Below are positions 53,465 through 64,000 of a stretch of 64,000 bases of DNA, one piece after another; the first letter of the stretch is position 1, and each line of letters starts with the position of its first letter. Made by a program: the position numbers and the translations under genes. The stretch comes from Pholis gunnellus. Taxonomy: Eukaryota; Chordata; Actinopteri; Perciformes; Pholidae. Location of the stretch: the NCBI GenBank assembly GCA_910591455.2, contig OU342819.1:4649001-4713000 (forward strand), written 5' to 3'. Below the pieces are notes generated by a model, which ran no database searches, had not been told where the DNA came from, and was given only the letters and a program-made list of their open reading frames with translations.

Positions 53465-54411
53465 CTGTTGCACAAAAGAGAGATTTTCCTTTCAAATTCA
53501 TGAATGATGTTGATTGCCAATTTCACTAATTTTGTTTTTAATAGAACACAGATATTGCGATATCAAGCTAAAACAGGTTTAATGTCCACTACCTCGCCAG
53601 ACCTCGGTGAAAGGCTTTAACAGCTAATTCGCTAATTGCACAGGTGAACTTGCCAGGTGTCAATCTTCCGAGGCCGATTAGCGGAGCCCAAACTGCCAGG
53701 ATTTAAAATAAGACTGGCCTACAGTAAATACTATAGGTCTGACTGAGTTAAATCAAATATTCCCCGTAAACATCATTAGTCAAAAAGCGCAAGTCGGTCA
53801 AAGTTGCTCCGAGCAGCTAGCTTTCGGTTCATTTACTTTGGCTAGCTTGAAACTGTCGGCTCGTATAGTTTTCTTTTAAATGACCGTCAGGTTATTCTTG
53901 TTATTCATTATTTCCAAACCTTTTCAACAATAAGGTTAACATGTACCGTTATTATTAATGTTGACATATTGCAACTATCTGTGTAGCTATGTTAGGTTTG
54001 ACTAATTTTCCTTAAAAAAATTAATAACATGACGTTACCTTAAAGCTGCATCTCGGGTGAAACAACATTAGCAGTGTTGGGCTAACGTTCCTAAAGCTAA
54101 GCCAGTGTTAGCTCTAAGCTAACAAACCACTAAGCTGTTCAACACTCAAGAGTTTAAATGAGCTTTTAATTACGAAATATGACAACATATGTGTAAAGTA
54201 CGGCGCCTATAGCATTAAATGTCGTTGACGTAACATTCTTGTTAGTTTAATTGTTGACGTTGTATATGGCACAATTAGCAAGCTCGTTAGCCTTAGGGCT
54301 AATTTAGCTCAAATAACTCCACTCGCTAACGTTAGCTATGTGCTAGCCAGCTCTCAACAACTCGGATGTTTTTAACGGTTATTGCACGGTTCTGTGTCAC
54401 CGCAGACCTAC
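51753..54411. other. ddx6 5' intron region with repeats
   Basis: No coding exon was found between the ddx6 start codon and the candidate 5' UTR exon. A GGGCTGCAAC-type repeat relic lies at about 52860-53000 (CTCCAACTAACTATTTCCAT). An AT microsatellite lies at about 53430-53461. GTTAGC/GCTAAC-rich sequence fills 54060-54350. Confidence 0.45.
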
Positions 54412-54560
54412 CTTAGTTCCTCTGTTGTTTTTACAAGGTATATTCAGTGTGTGGTTGATCAGCTACTTCCTTTACAATTCGCTTCATAATCTGATTTTTA
54501 CTTGAAATAAATCTCCTCTATTGTTTCTTCTTCCTTTAAATCAACATGGTCGCCTTCTTC
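54412..54560 (-). other. ddx6: Candidate ddx6 5' non-coding exon
   Basis: On the minus strand GAGGAACTAAG|GTAGGT is a good donor at 54412. The sequence upstream of it runs through GAAGAAGAAGGCGACCATG. It lies about 680 bp from the msto1 ATG on the opposite strand. The assignment rests on position and donor quality only. Confidence 0.35.
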
Positions 54561-55242
54561 TTCTTCGTCTTCTCTTCCTCGGTGCCTCTCTCCAGTTTAT
54601 TACATGCGACACTCTACAAGATACCACCACCTGCTGTCACACCTGGGTACTGCACTGATTATTCGGTACTGTCTATTTTACATTTCAAAAGAAATGATCG
54701 TTCTAACGGAAATATTCTCAATTCAATACCAGACCATTAAAAAACGTCAATATTTACAGAGATAATACTAAATGTTATGTTTTATTGTATTTATTGCTGT
54801 TGTTCTTTTCTGGTATTCTAAAACAATTTTCCAAACCGTCTGTATAATATTATTCAACAATTTGTTCTTTGACAATACAACAAAATAATAATAATTACAT
54901 AATGTATTTGGACATCCATGTATTCTTTATAAAATGCACATATAAAACGTCCTTCTCTATTTCAATTTTGCTAAAACTGAGAGGACTCGTTTACAGAGAC
55001 CACACGTGCAGCTAAGGCACGGTGAAACCAGGCTTTAAACACTACGTCATTTACACATCCAATCACATTTCTTCATACATTTCTCTGAGCCAATCACAGA
55101 AGCTCCTTCATGTGAGGCACAACGTCGGGTTTGGTTGTTGCTGTTCGGTGTTGTCATTTCCAAACCATGTCCCAAACATGTCCATCATGTTCAAACTTGT
55201 AGACGATTTTACGTTGTATCCTGGTTGTTGAATTTCGCCACA
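54561..55242. other. Intergenic region between divergent ddx6 and msto1
   Basis: Likely holds both promoters. No TATA box close to either gene is convincing. CCAATCACA near 55058 and CCAATCACAG near 55090 are CCAAT-type motifs upstream of msto1. Confidence 0.4.
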
Positions 55243-58200
55243 ATGAGTAACTTTAGTAGAGAAGTCATCACCCTTCAGTTGGGACATTATTCAAACTTTG
55301 TTGGGACTCACTGGTGGAATTTACAGGTAAGCGGCTAACGCTAAGCTAGCTGACGTTAGCGTCGCATGTGTCGTCAAACTTCAGGGAGTAGTCGATCTCT
55401 CCTCCGAGCTGCAGAGACAGCTAATGTCAGCAGCAACGTGAATGTGCACTGTGTGGTCCTTTGAACAGACCGAGGACACGCGACGGGATGAAGCTCATAA
55501 AGATAACGATGGTCATCTTTATGATGCTAACGCTGCTAATTCTCAAGTCTGAAGTCCGCAGTATATTTGTGATCAGATTGTCATATTTCTTTGACCTGAA
55601 TGGGTGTGATTCTCTGGTAGAAGATACAGATGCATCGCTTCATAAGATAACTTAAAACCGGTTTAGATAAATAACGTGATATTAGCCTCTGTTTGAATGA
55701 CGGAGATGCTGAGTTACTTCCTCATTGTCATCTCTGAGCCTCCTGCATCCAGCAGAAGATGTCCTGTAGAGGTGGTTGATAGCTTCTTGTATACAGTCAG
55801 TGGTTGATAGCTTCTTGTATACAGTCAGTGGTTGGTAGCTTCTTGTATACAGTCTGTGGTTGATAGCTTCTTGTATACAGTCTGTGGTTGATAGCTTCTT
55901 GTATACAGTCTGTGGTTCATAGCTTCTTGTATACAGTCAGTGGTTGGTAGCTTCTTGTATACAGTCAGTGGTTGATAGCTTCTTGTATACAGTCAGTGGT
56001 TGATAGCTTATTGTATACAGTCAGTGGTTGATAGCTTCTTGTATACAGTCAGTGGTTGGTAGCTTCTTGTATACAGTCAGTGGTTGATAGCTTCTTGTAT
56101 ACAGTCAGTGGTTGATAGCTTCTTGTATACAGTCTGTGGTTGATAGCTTCTTGTATACAGTCAGTGGTTGGTAGCTTCTTGTATACAGTCAGTGGTTGAT
56201 AGCTTCTTGTATACAGTCAGTGGTTGGTAGCTTCTTGTATACAGTCTGTGGTTGATAGCTTCTTGTATACAGTCTGTAGTTGATAGCTTCTTGTATACAG
56301 TCTGTAGTTGATAGCTTCTTGTATACAGTCTGTGGTTGATAGCTTATTGTATACAGTCTGTAGTTGATAGCTTCTTGTATACAGTCTGTGGTTGATAGCT
56401 TCTTGTATACAGTCTGTGGTTGATAGCTTCTTGTATACAGTCAGTGGTTGATAGCTTCTTGTATACAGTCTGTGGTTGATAGCTTCTTGTATACAGTCTG
56501 TGGTTGATAGCTTCTTGTATACAGTCAGTGGTTGATAGCTTCTTGTATACAGTCAGTGGTTGGTAGCTTCTTGTATACAGTCTGTGGTTGATAGCTTCTT
56601 GTATACAGTCTGTGGTTGATAGCTTCTTGTATACAGTCTGTGGTTGATAGCTTCTTGTATACAGTCAGTGGTTGATAGCTTCTTGTATACAGTCTGTGGT
56701 TGATAGCTTCTTGTATACAGTCTGTGGTTGATAGCTTCTTGTATACAGTCAGTGGTTGATAGCTTCTTGTATACAGTCAGTGGTTGGTAGCTTCTTGTAT
56801 ACAGTCTGTGGTTGATAGCTTCTTGTATACAGTCTGTAGTTGATAGCTTCTTGTATACAGTCTGTGGTTGATAGCTTCTTGTATACAGTCAGTGGTTGAT
56901 AGCTTCTTGTATACAGTCAGTGGTTGGTAGCTTCTTGTATACAGTCTGTGGTTGATAGCTTCTTGTATACAGTCTGTAGTTGATAGCTTCTTGTATACAG
57001 TCTGTGGTTGATAGCTTCTTGTATACAGTCAGTGGTTGGTAGCTTCTTGTATACAGTCTGTGGTTGATAGCTTCTTGTATACAGTCTGTAGTTGATAGCT
57101 TCTTGTATACAGTCTGTAGTTGATAGCTTCTTGTATACAGTCTGTGGTTGATAGCTTCTTGTATACAGTCTGTAGTTGATAGCTTCTTGTATACAGTCAG
57201 TGGTTGATACTCTACTACACCTCAGAGGGAAATATCGTACTTATTTACCACAATACATTTCAGATTAAAACTCTTTATACGTTTCCTGTCCAGTGAAAAC
57301 CATGTACATCCACATTTGTTTATTTTTTTCTGATAATATGAAGTGTTCCTTCATGAGTTGAGAAAATTCTCTTTCTTCTTAAGCCAAATGCACTATCTAA
57401 AAAACAGCCTCTTGGACCAGCTGGAAAAAGCTGCATCTTCACAAAAACACTGTTTTTCTGAGCTCATGATGAAAAGAGACGCTATACCATGTGATGATCT
57501 TATCATAAATTAAACTACCCGACTTTATATAAAGGACTTAAAAACATCTACAGCAGTAAAATACAACATACATATGAACTCAGCAGTAATATTAATACGG
57601 TGGCATCATATATATAGTACCGTACTGACAGGTAACAGTATTTTACTGCACACCTATATGAATACCTACATACTTTTACTTTCTGAATCCAGGAGTTTTA
57701 CTTGCATTGGAGTATTTTCACAGTTTGGTGTGAGTGTTTATTCTCAAGTAAAGGTTCTAATATACTAAATCATTATGTAAATGGAGCTATTGTTGTATTT
57801 AAAAAAGATAATAATATATATTTGACCATCTCAGTCTGACGGGTAAATGACGACGGGCTTGTGTTTGCGTGCAGGATGCGTCTCTATCGTACGATCCAGA
57901 GACGCCACCGAGTGAGATCCAGAGTGACGTCCTGTTTCGTGAAGGACAGACTCCGGGCGGACATGTCACCCACACACCTCGCCTCATCGCCATGGATCTC
58001 AAAGGTAACGGCTTCCTATCACACGCTTTTTTTTTAAAATTAATGCTGAAAACATCTGCTTTGCTGGAGCAGTTTTATATTTCTGTTCTGATTTAAATGT
58101 ACGTTTGTGTGTGTACTAGTTTAATCACACAATAAACGGTTTTGTTTCTTAGTTGGATACAGGTCCGTACAGTAACTAGTGATGCGTGTGATGCTCGCTC

Positions 58201-61200
58201 AGCTGAATCACCTGCCTCTCTCTCTCTGTCCGTAACAGGAAGTCTCCGGACTCTACGGCAGGAGGGAAGTCTGTATGACGCCGGCAATGACACCTCCGCT
58301 GCCACGTGGTAAAGAACAGTCTCAGCATGTGTTTACACATTTAAGGGCCAGACAGATTTCTGTTTGGACAATTCTTCGTCTTTTTTTTTGTTAATGTTAC
58401 AAAAATGCGCTCCATCCCACAGGGAGGGAAGCCTCATGATGCACAAAGAAAGTCCAGCTGAGAAGAACTCCTTTCTCGAAGACCTGGACAAGCTGGATGT
58501 GAGTATCTGTGGTGGAAACAACACATAAGATTTCCCTTCACGATATTGACTCGACACAGTGATGCCAAGCCATTTCTAATAAAGGTGGTCCATACATCTG
58601 AAGAAGTATCTTGATCTAGTATGAATTGATTGCTACTTTTGACGTTAGTATTGATTGTAGATTTGAGTACAAAGGTGTCCGTCTATTGACTTTTTTTTAC
58701 CAGTTTCATAGCATCCACACTGCTTCTAGAAATGCACAACATGTTTGCTTTTGTTTGTTCTTTTTTAATTCTACGGTAGAGGCGTCGTGTTGCAGCGTCA
58801 TACAAACTGTTATCCTGACAGATTTTTCTTTTCTTGTCTCCAGAAAGGGGAGATCCTTGCTGAAGATAATTCTTACTCCAGTCCCCTGCCTCAGCGCTCA
58901 GGTGAGAAAACCCTTAAAGGAAACCTTCTTTAAAAACTCTGCACGACATACTCAAGATTTAGCGTCACACTCTGCACCCCCCCCCCCCCCCCCCCCCCCC
59001 GAGCAGGTCCAGTGAGTGTGGACACCGTGAACAGCCAGCTGGCTCGGATCCAAAAGGGCTACCGCCTGGAGGGCAGCGTGAAGGTGTGGTCCGACTTCCT
59101 CAGGATCCACCTGCACCCTCGCACCGTCTCCGTCATCCACCAGTACAACCATGACGGGTAAGGTGCCGTCGCACTTCCTGCAACTGTGTTTTGCCAAAAT
59201 GTGGTGAATTTAATTTTCCTATAAAAAAAAATCACAAAGACCAGCCGGTGCAGGAACTGCTTTTCTCCAGTAGATGTCAGGCGTTACACAGATTTGGGCT
59301 TTAAGCACAGACTGCTCTCTGCGGGCTCAATCGCAAGGATTCAAGGATCATTTATTGTCATTATGCAACACAGGGATGCTCAGTTTTAGCCCATTCGTAT
59401 CGCAACAAACACATGACAACCAAAACCAAACCAGTAGTACATTCCTGTAGTGTACATTTTTTTAATTGGAATGTAAACAGCAGCAAGAAAAAAAGATTCT
59501 CTGGTCAGATAATTAAAACTTCAACATGAGGAGAAACCGTCAGGTGCAGCTTGATCCTGGACCACAATGGACAGGGCGTCAGACAGCCAGGAGCATGCTG
59601 GGTAGTGGAGTAGTGGAGGTCCTAGCTGGGTTAGCTTAGCTTCCATCTGGGCTCTCCTCCCTGGGTCCGTTCGGTGGTGTTTGGTCTGGTCGGTTGGTCG
59701 GCCGCGATCGTCTCAAAGTCCGCTGCACTTAATCCCCACGCTTCCTTTTCACATGTCCATGAATGTATTCTGTCATATTCCATTAGTGAGAATCACTAAA
59801 ACAAATAAAGACACAAATGCTGCCACAGCATAGCCATCTTAAAAGCTTGTTGTTGTTCCTTCCTGCACCCCAAACAGTGATGTCTCTTATTTGTGTGCAG
59901 GGAGGCTCACCGTCTGGAGGCCTTTGGCCAGGGAGATGCTCTCCTGCAGGGCTTGGTGCTCGAGGAGCTGGAGGACAAACTTCACTTCTTTGTAGAGGAG
60001 TGTGATTACCTTCAGGTAAGACTCTTTTTCCCACTCTCGTATTATATTAAATAGATATTTCAGGTTAAACTTCCCAAACGCTCAATCCAAAGTTATTCCG
60101 TTAAAACGTTGCTGATGTATTTCGTGCTGTTTTTCATCTCAGGGTTTCCAGGTCTTCTGTGACCTGGCCGACGGCTTCGCCGGCCTGGGGTCGAAGGTCA
60201 CGGAGATGCTGCAGGACTCTTACGGCGGAAGAGGCATCCTAACCTGGGGGATGGCGCCCGTCAGTCACCCCAATTCAGTGAGTCACGGAACTCCAGCCGA
60301 CTCTGGCTAAGAGGGTGCGTGACAGCAGATGTTTTGTGAATGGGCCTCTGAACTCACTGTGTTCTTTCCCGCTCACACAGACTCCGATGAAGGAGCTCTA
60401 CCACGTGTTGAACTGCGCGCTGGGGACGGTCAACATGGCCGCCCACAGCTCCTTCTTCTGCCCATTGACCCTGCGTGGTGGACTGGGGAGACGGCCCTCA
60501 GCTCCCGTAGCGTTCCCCCACCTAAATTATGATGTGAGCCTTTTATTTATTTATTTTTAAAGTCACTTATTTGTTATTATCAGACTTTTAAAGATATGTT
60601 TAATGGAAATTTAACTGGGTCAGATTTAATATATTTTAAGAGCTTTTCAATGGCTTATTTGATTGAACACATAAATTAAATTGAGAACAACATGGTGATG
60701 ATGAATGAAAATAAAAAAAGAAGCGTCTCTGAACTACACGATTAGTCTTTAAATTAAATGTCTTTTTAAGACTGTGATCTAACGTCATGTGAAGACTCTG
60801 AGACACTCTTCCTGTATGTGCGTGTGTGCATGAATATATATAGCTGATCTCGTCGGTGTCTAACGGTCCGTGTGTGTCTCCTGACTTTCCCGCCTCAGCC
60901 CTCTCTGTGGTACCACTCCAGCTCCGTGCTGGCTTTGGCCCTCGATGCCCTCACTTTGCCTTACAGGCTGAAGAACAACAGCGACCCCATGTGGCAGATG
61001 GCGGACTCGCTGAACGTGTCTGGCAGAAAGGTGACCTCCTGCTTCTTGACTAGACCCGCTCTGTTTGTTTTGAAGCCTCTGGGCTCACGGTGTGATTTGA
61101 AACCCTAGGTGGTGGCCGCTTATGGCGCCGTCCCCTTTCCCATGATGCACGGCGGCACTCTCCCCGACGCCCTGAGCGCCTGCGCGGACGCTTTGCCCTG

Positions 61201-62824
61201 GAAACCTCTATCGGCTTGCTCGGAGCCCGGCAACGGTCGTTGCTACGGCCAGTGGGCGACACTCAAAGGGTTCGAGGGCCAGAGAGTCACCAGGTGAACA
61301 CATTCATCTTCACGTTGCAATCTTGCTTTTATTAACTCCACCCTTTTCTAAATATTTATTTAATGTTCATTTTGTATTTCTCATATTATTATTTTTTGGT
61401 TCTTATTTCTTAAAATTGTTTTTTTTTACCACTATATACTTTATTACTAGTTTTATCCTATTTTGTATCTCTATTGTTTTGGATTTTTATCATTTTATTG
61501 TTTTGTGTTCTTGTCAAGCACGTCATTTTATGTTATGAAGGGTGCTATGTAAATACATCTTATTTTTATTATTATATAACTTTATTTATATATCACGTCA
61601 AGACAAGCTGGGTAGACCAGTTTAAGCGTCTCATTTATATCTGAACACCATAACTTTCTACATCGACTTTCAATGAAAAAAAGACTTTACGTGACTTTAG
61701 AACCCCTTTACATGTAAAAAGATTATAGTTTTATTTCTTACATTTTTGTTGCATTTATTCAATTCTAATGAAGCAATCTTTTCTGGAACCTTGATCTGTT
61801 GTACAGTAATATTTTGAGTCATCACTTAAGATTTGTGCTTTTTTTTTAGATGCTTATGTCACTTTTCCTTAATATTTTGGGTTCCTGACAGCTTTATACT
61901 TAAATATGAAATTGACGAATGATGAGTCAGATTTATAGCTGAGTTTGTGCTCAAAAGAAAAGAACAAAGCATGAGGGATAAGGACGGTTTAAAAGGTGCT
62001 GAACAGAGTTTACATGTATAGAAAGTGTACACAAATAAATGAATGAACCATAAAGTCGGCCAACAAAAAAGCAAAAACCCACATTGAGTGGTGAACCTGA
62101 TGTGACCTTTTACTGTGTCGCTGAACTCTTTTACATCCACCAGCTCTCTGCCTCCAGGGACTCAGCCAGCCACTCCTCTGCACGGCCTCCACAGCGGGGA
62201 GGACGTCCTGGCGTCCTACATCCAATCTTTCTACCCCACGTCTCCTCTGTGAGTCCCCCCCCGTCGCATGCTGCCGACCAACGAATCATTTTACTTGTTT
62301 AGCTTTAGGGGAAAAGAGTGTGCGTGTATATATGTATGTATTTTAACCCAGCCCTGCTCCCTCTATCTCGGCTCTCTTCAGGGCTCTACAGCTGGTGTCT
62401 ACACCCAGTGCGCTGACGCCACCGTTCCCTCAGATATTCAGTCAGTCCCTCAGCGCTCAGGGCTTCCTGCAGAACCAGCCTGCTCCGCCAGGCTGTGAGT
62501 GCATTTCTATTTCACTCCGTTTGTAGCTTAAAACAACTTTTGATTTTTTTTTTTAAATAAATGAATCCCATCTCCGCAGCTCGGGGCCCCGCGGTCTCCT
62601 CCGCGCCCGTCATGACGTCCCTCCAGTCGGGTCCCGCTCTCGGCTCGTGGCTGTCCGAGCTGCATCGCGGCGCCGTTGCCCTGGACATCCGCCGCGTGGC
62701 CCCCAGCTTCCTCTCCCAGGGGCCCGAAATGGGCGACTACAAGGAGGCCCTGGAGGAGCTGCGCCTGCTGGGCCTGTGTTACCGCGACGAGATGGCGCAC
62801 TCCTCAGAAGAGGATGACGACTGA
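55243..62824 (+). CDS. msto1: Misato homologue 1 (mitochondrial distribution and morphology regulator), complete in 14 exons
   Basis: Cytosolic tubulin/FtsZ-related protein reported to support mitochondrial fusion and network distribution. Exons: 55243-55326, 57875-58004, 58239-58308, 58423-58498, 58844-58901, 59007-59157, 59901-60015, 60143-60277, 60381-60533, 60899-61030, 61109-61293, 62144-62248, 62382-62494 and 62580-62824; all GT-AG and in phase, 583 aa (human about 570). Diagnostic blocks: EVITLQLGHYSNFVGTHWWN at the N-terminus, HTPRLIAMDLKGSL, VWSDFLRIHLHPR, YNHDGEAHRLEAFGQGD, FFVEECDYLQGFQVFCDL, GGRGILTWG, AHSSFFCPLTL, LPYRLKN and a variable Pro/Ser-rich C-terminal third ending SSEEDDD. 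Intron 1 holds a large minisatellite, and intron 5 ends in a pure C tract. No defect was seen. Confidence 0.95.
55772..57209. repeat. 28-bp minisatellite, about 51 copies, in msto1 intron 1
   Basis: The unit is TGGTTGATAGCTTCTTGTAT followed by ACAGTC(A/T)G. It is repeated head to tail for about 1.44 kb without indels that break the 28-bp period. Only a few sites vary: A/T before GTGG, TGGTTG/TAGTTG, TTGATAG/TTGGTAG, and CTTCTTG/CTTATTG twice. Each unit carries the 8-bp palindrome TGTATACA. A five-unit (140-bp) pattern repeats twice near 56750-57030. Confidence 0.95.
57210..57770 (-). mobile_element. hAT-like element fragment abutting the minisatellite
   Basis: CTCTACTACACCTCAGAGGG then AAATATCGTACTTATTTACC, and later GGAGTTTTACTTGCATTGGA and TATTCTCAAGTAAAGG, follow the order of the same AAGTACT-rich hAT-like family as 2329-3153. 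The left end is replaced by the minisatellite and the right end is degraded. Confidence 0.6.
58977..59000 (+). repeat. Poly-C tract (24) forming the pyrimidine tract of msto1 intron 5
   Basis: 24 consecutive C directly followed by GAGCAG and exon 6. It is a slippage-prone homopolymer serving as polypyrimidine tract. Confidence 0.85.
59336..59460 (-). mobile_element. LINE 3'-end fragment in msto1 intron 6
   Basis: GGATTCAAGGATCATTTATT followed by GTCATTATGCAACACAGGG; read in reverse this gives the GACAATAAA...TCC tail typical of Rex/L2-type LINE 3' ends. Only the tail is recognisable. Confidence 0.4.
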
Positions 62825-63366
62825 CGCTGACCGACAGTCTTGTGGACCGATCCGGATAGACTGCCGACCTGTCTGGTATCAGCCTGCATGCACTGTGCAC
62901 AGGAGCTGTGCCTCCGCTTTGTGAAGGACCAGGACTGAATGACATGCTAACAGATGAGGGAATATTAAGTTAGAATTCTACATGTGTTGAACTCTGTGAG
63001 GGGATGGATGTAGCATAATGTGTATCCATCTGTATGGACTGGTTCCTCAGATGACTGTTTATCTGTAATTAACTGTTTTATACGAAGGATATGCTTTAAA
63101 ATGGCTGCAACTACATTGAGATGCTCGTCTCACCTTTGTTTTGTCCACTGGTTGCTCAGACCATGAATTCAAATAAGAGTTCATAGCACATGTTTGTAAA
63201 GCCAAGGTTATCCCACCAGACAGACACATGGAAGATCTGGTTTTACTCTGGACGCCATCCAATCAGGCGCTCTGACAATTTACATCATGTGGCTGCAGAA
63301 AGTATAACTTTAGGTTAAGGGTGCTCAGATTGATGGTCCAATATTCGTTCTAGTCCGGTTGGTCTA

Positions 63367-63372
63367 AATAAA
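63367..63372 (+). terminator. msto1: Polyadenylation signal of msto1
   Basis: AATAAA in TCTAAATAAAGGCTG, about 540 nt after the stop codon. No earlier AATAAA was seen in the 3' UTR. Confidence 0.55.
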
Positions 63373-64000
63373 GGCTGATCAGATGAGTCATTTCTGAAAC
63401 ATATTTTCAATACTCGTTTGCCTGCTTTATAAGTCGCTCTGGGAGCGACACACCTGGCCCTGCACCACGGAGCTCAATAGGTTGAACATGTCTGGTTTAA
63501 AACACTGATTATCTATTCTAAACTAAATGATTTAGTTCTGATTAAGAATTTTTTCAGTGCTTGGCCACTTTTGATTGACCTTTTTTAGTTTCAATTCCAT
63601 CGATTTCAACCCCGCATCATTTTGAAGAGAGCCCATCAACAGTTAAACCAATTTAACTGCCATTTGTGATTGTTTATTACATTGGGACCCTGTGATCAAA
63701 CCAGCAGAATCGGCCCCCAAAATCCCATCATTACGGTCTCATTAGAAACCTTGTTAACCTCATTGCCAGAGCTTAAAGTGGCCAAACAGCCAGAAAAAGC
63801 TAAATGCCAATTTTATATTAAACAAGTTTAACCCAGCAGCCACAAATGCTTTGCATTTGTACTTGACAGTTGCATAATTGGAACACATTTTTGGCAGATG
63901 GTTTTATTATTATGAACAAATCCCCATGGAAGAATCAGAAACAATTGATTTCAGGTCCCTTTTCTGCCTGAAGCCCATTCAGCGCTTACTGAAATACACC
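63373..64000. other. Downstream of msto1, no gene recognised
   Basis: A+T-rich sequence with no exon or recognisable repeat up to the window end. Confidence 0.4.

Noticed and set aside
55772..57209. Possible CRISPR-like array (regular 28-bp repeats)
   Set aside because: There are no unique spacers: units are directly contiguous and differ only by point variants, in an intron of a vertebrate gene.

Overview
This window is nuclear DNA from a ray-finned fish, most likely a percomorph teleost. Genes are split by short GT-AG introns, CA/GT microsatellites are abundant, and several interspersed repeats of types I associate with percomorph genomes are present. There are no bacterial-type operons, CRISPR arrays or phage modules. 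Every protein-coding call below was assembled exon by exon by eye, and splice phase was checked so that each chain gives one uninterrupted reading frame.

Layout from left to right. Positions 1-7.8 kb hold two separate first exons of an NHE3-type sodium/proton exchanger on the minus strand (301-580 and 7470-7791). Both end in a phase-1 donor, and the rest of the gene lies left of the window. Positions 7.8-17 kb are repeat-rich and gene-poor. Positions 17.1-23.1 kb (plus) carry hormone-sensitive lipase (lipe, 10 coding exons, 706 aa). Positions 24.0-25.7 kb (plus) hold a decayed trypsin-like serine protease. Positions 27.9-37.2 kb are an apolipoprotein cluster: apoE (minus, 262 aa), apoA-IV copy 1 (minus, 255 aa) and apoA-IV copy 2 (plus, 254 aa), the two apoA-IV genes standing head to head. 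Positions 38.5-42.9 kb (minus) hold tomm40 (9 coding exons, 341 aa). Positions 44-54.5 kb (minus) hold ddx6 (11 coding exons, 489 aa), apparently with a long 3' UTR. Positions 55.2-63.4 kb (plus) hold msto1 (14 coding exons, 583 aa), with a 1.4 kb 28-bp minisatellite in intron 1.

How the genes relate. The apolipoproteins carry plasma and intestinal lipid and lipe mobilises stored lipid. tomm40 and msto1 serve mitochondrial protein import and mitochondrial distribution, and ddx6 is a translational-repression and mRNA-decay helicase. The order is of evolutionary interest. In human, LIPE, TOMM40 and APOE are on 19q13 while APOA4 and DDX6 are on 11q23; here they sit side by side.

I found no unknown multi-gene system. 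The observations most worth a second look are the paired NHE3 first exons, a 139-bp stretch identical between the divergent apoA-IV genes (gene conversion), the 28-bp minisatellite with higher-order structure, the broken trypsin gene and the shortened regulatory region of the lipase.
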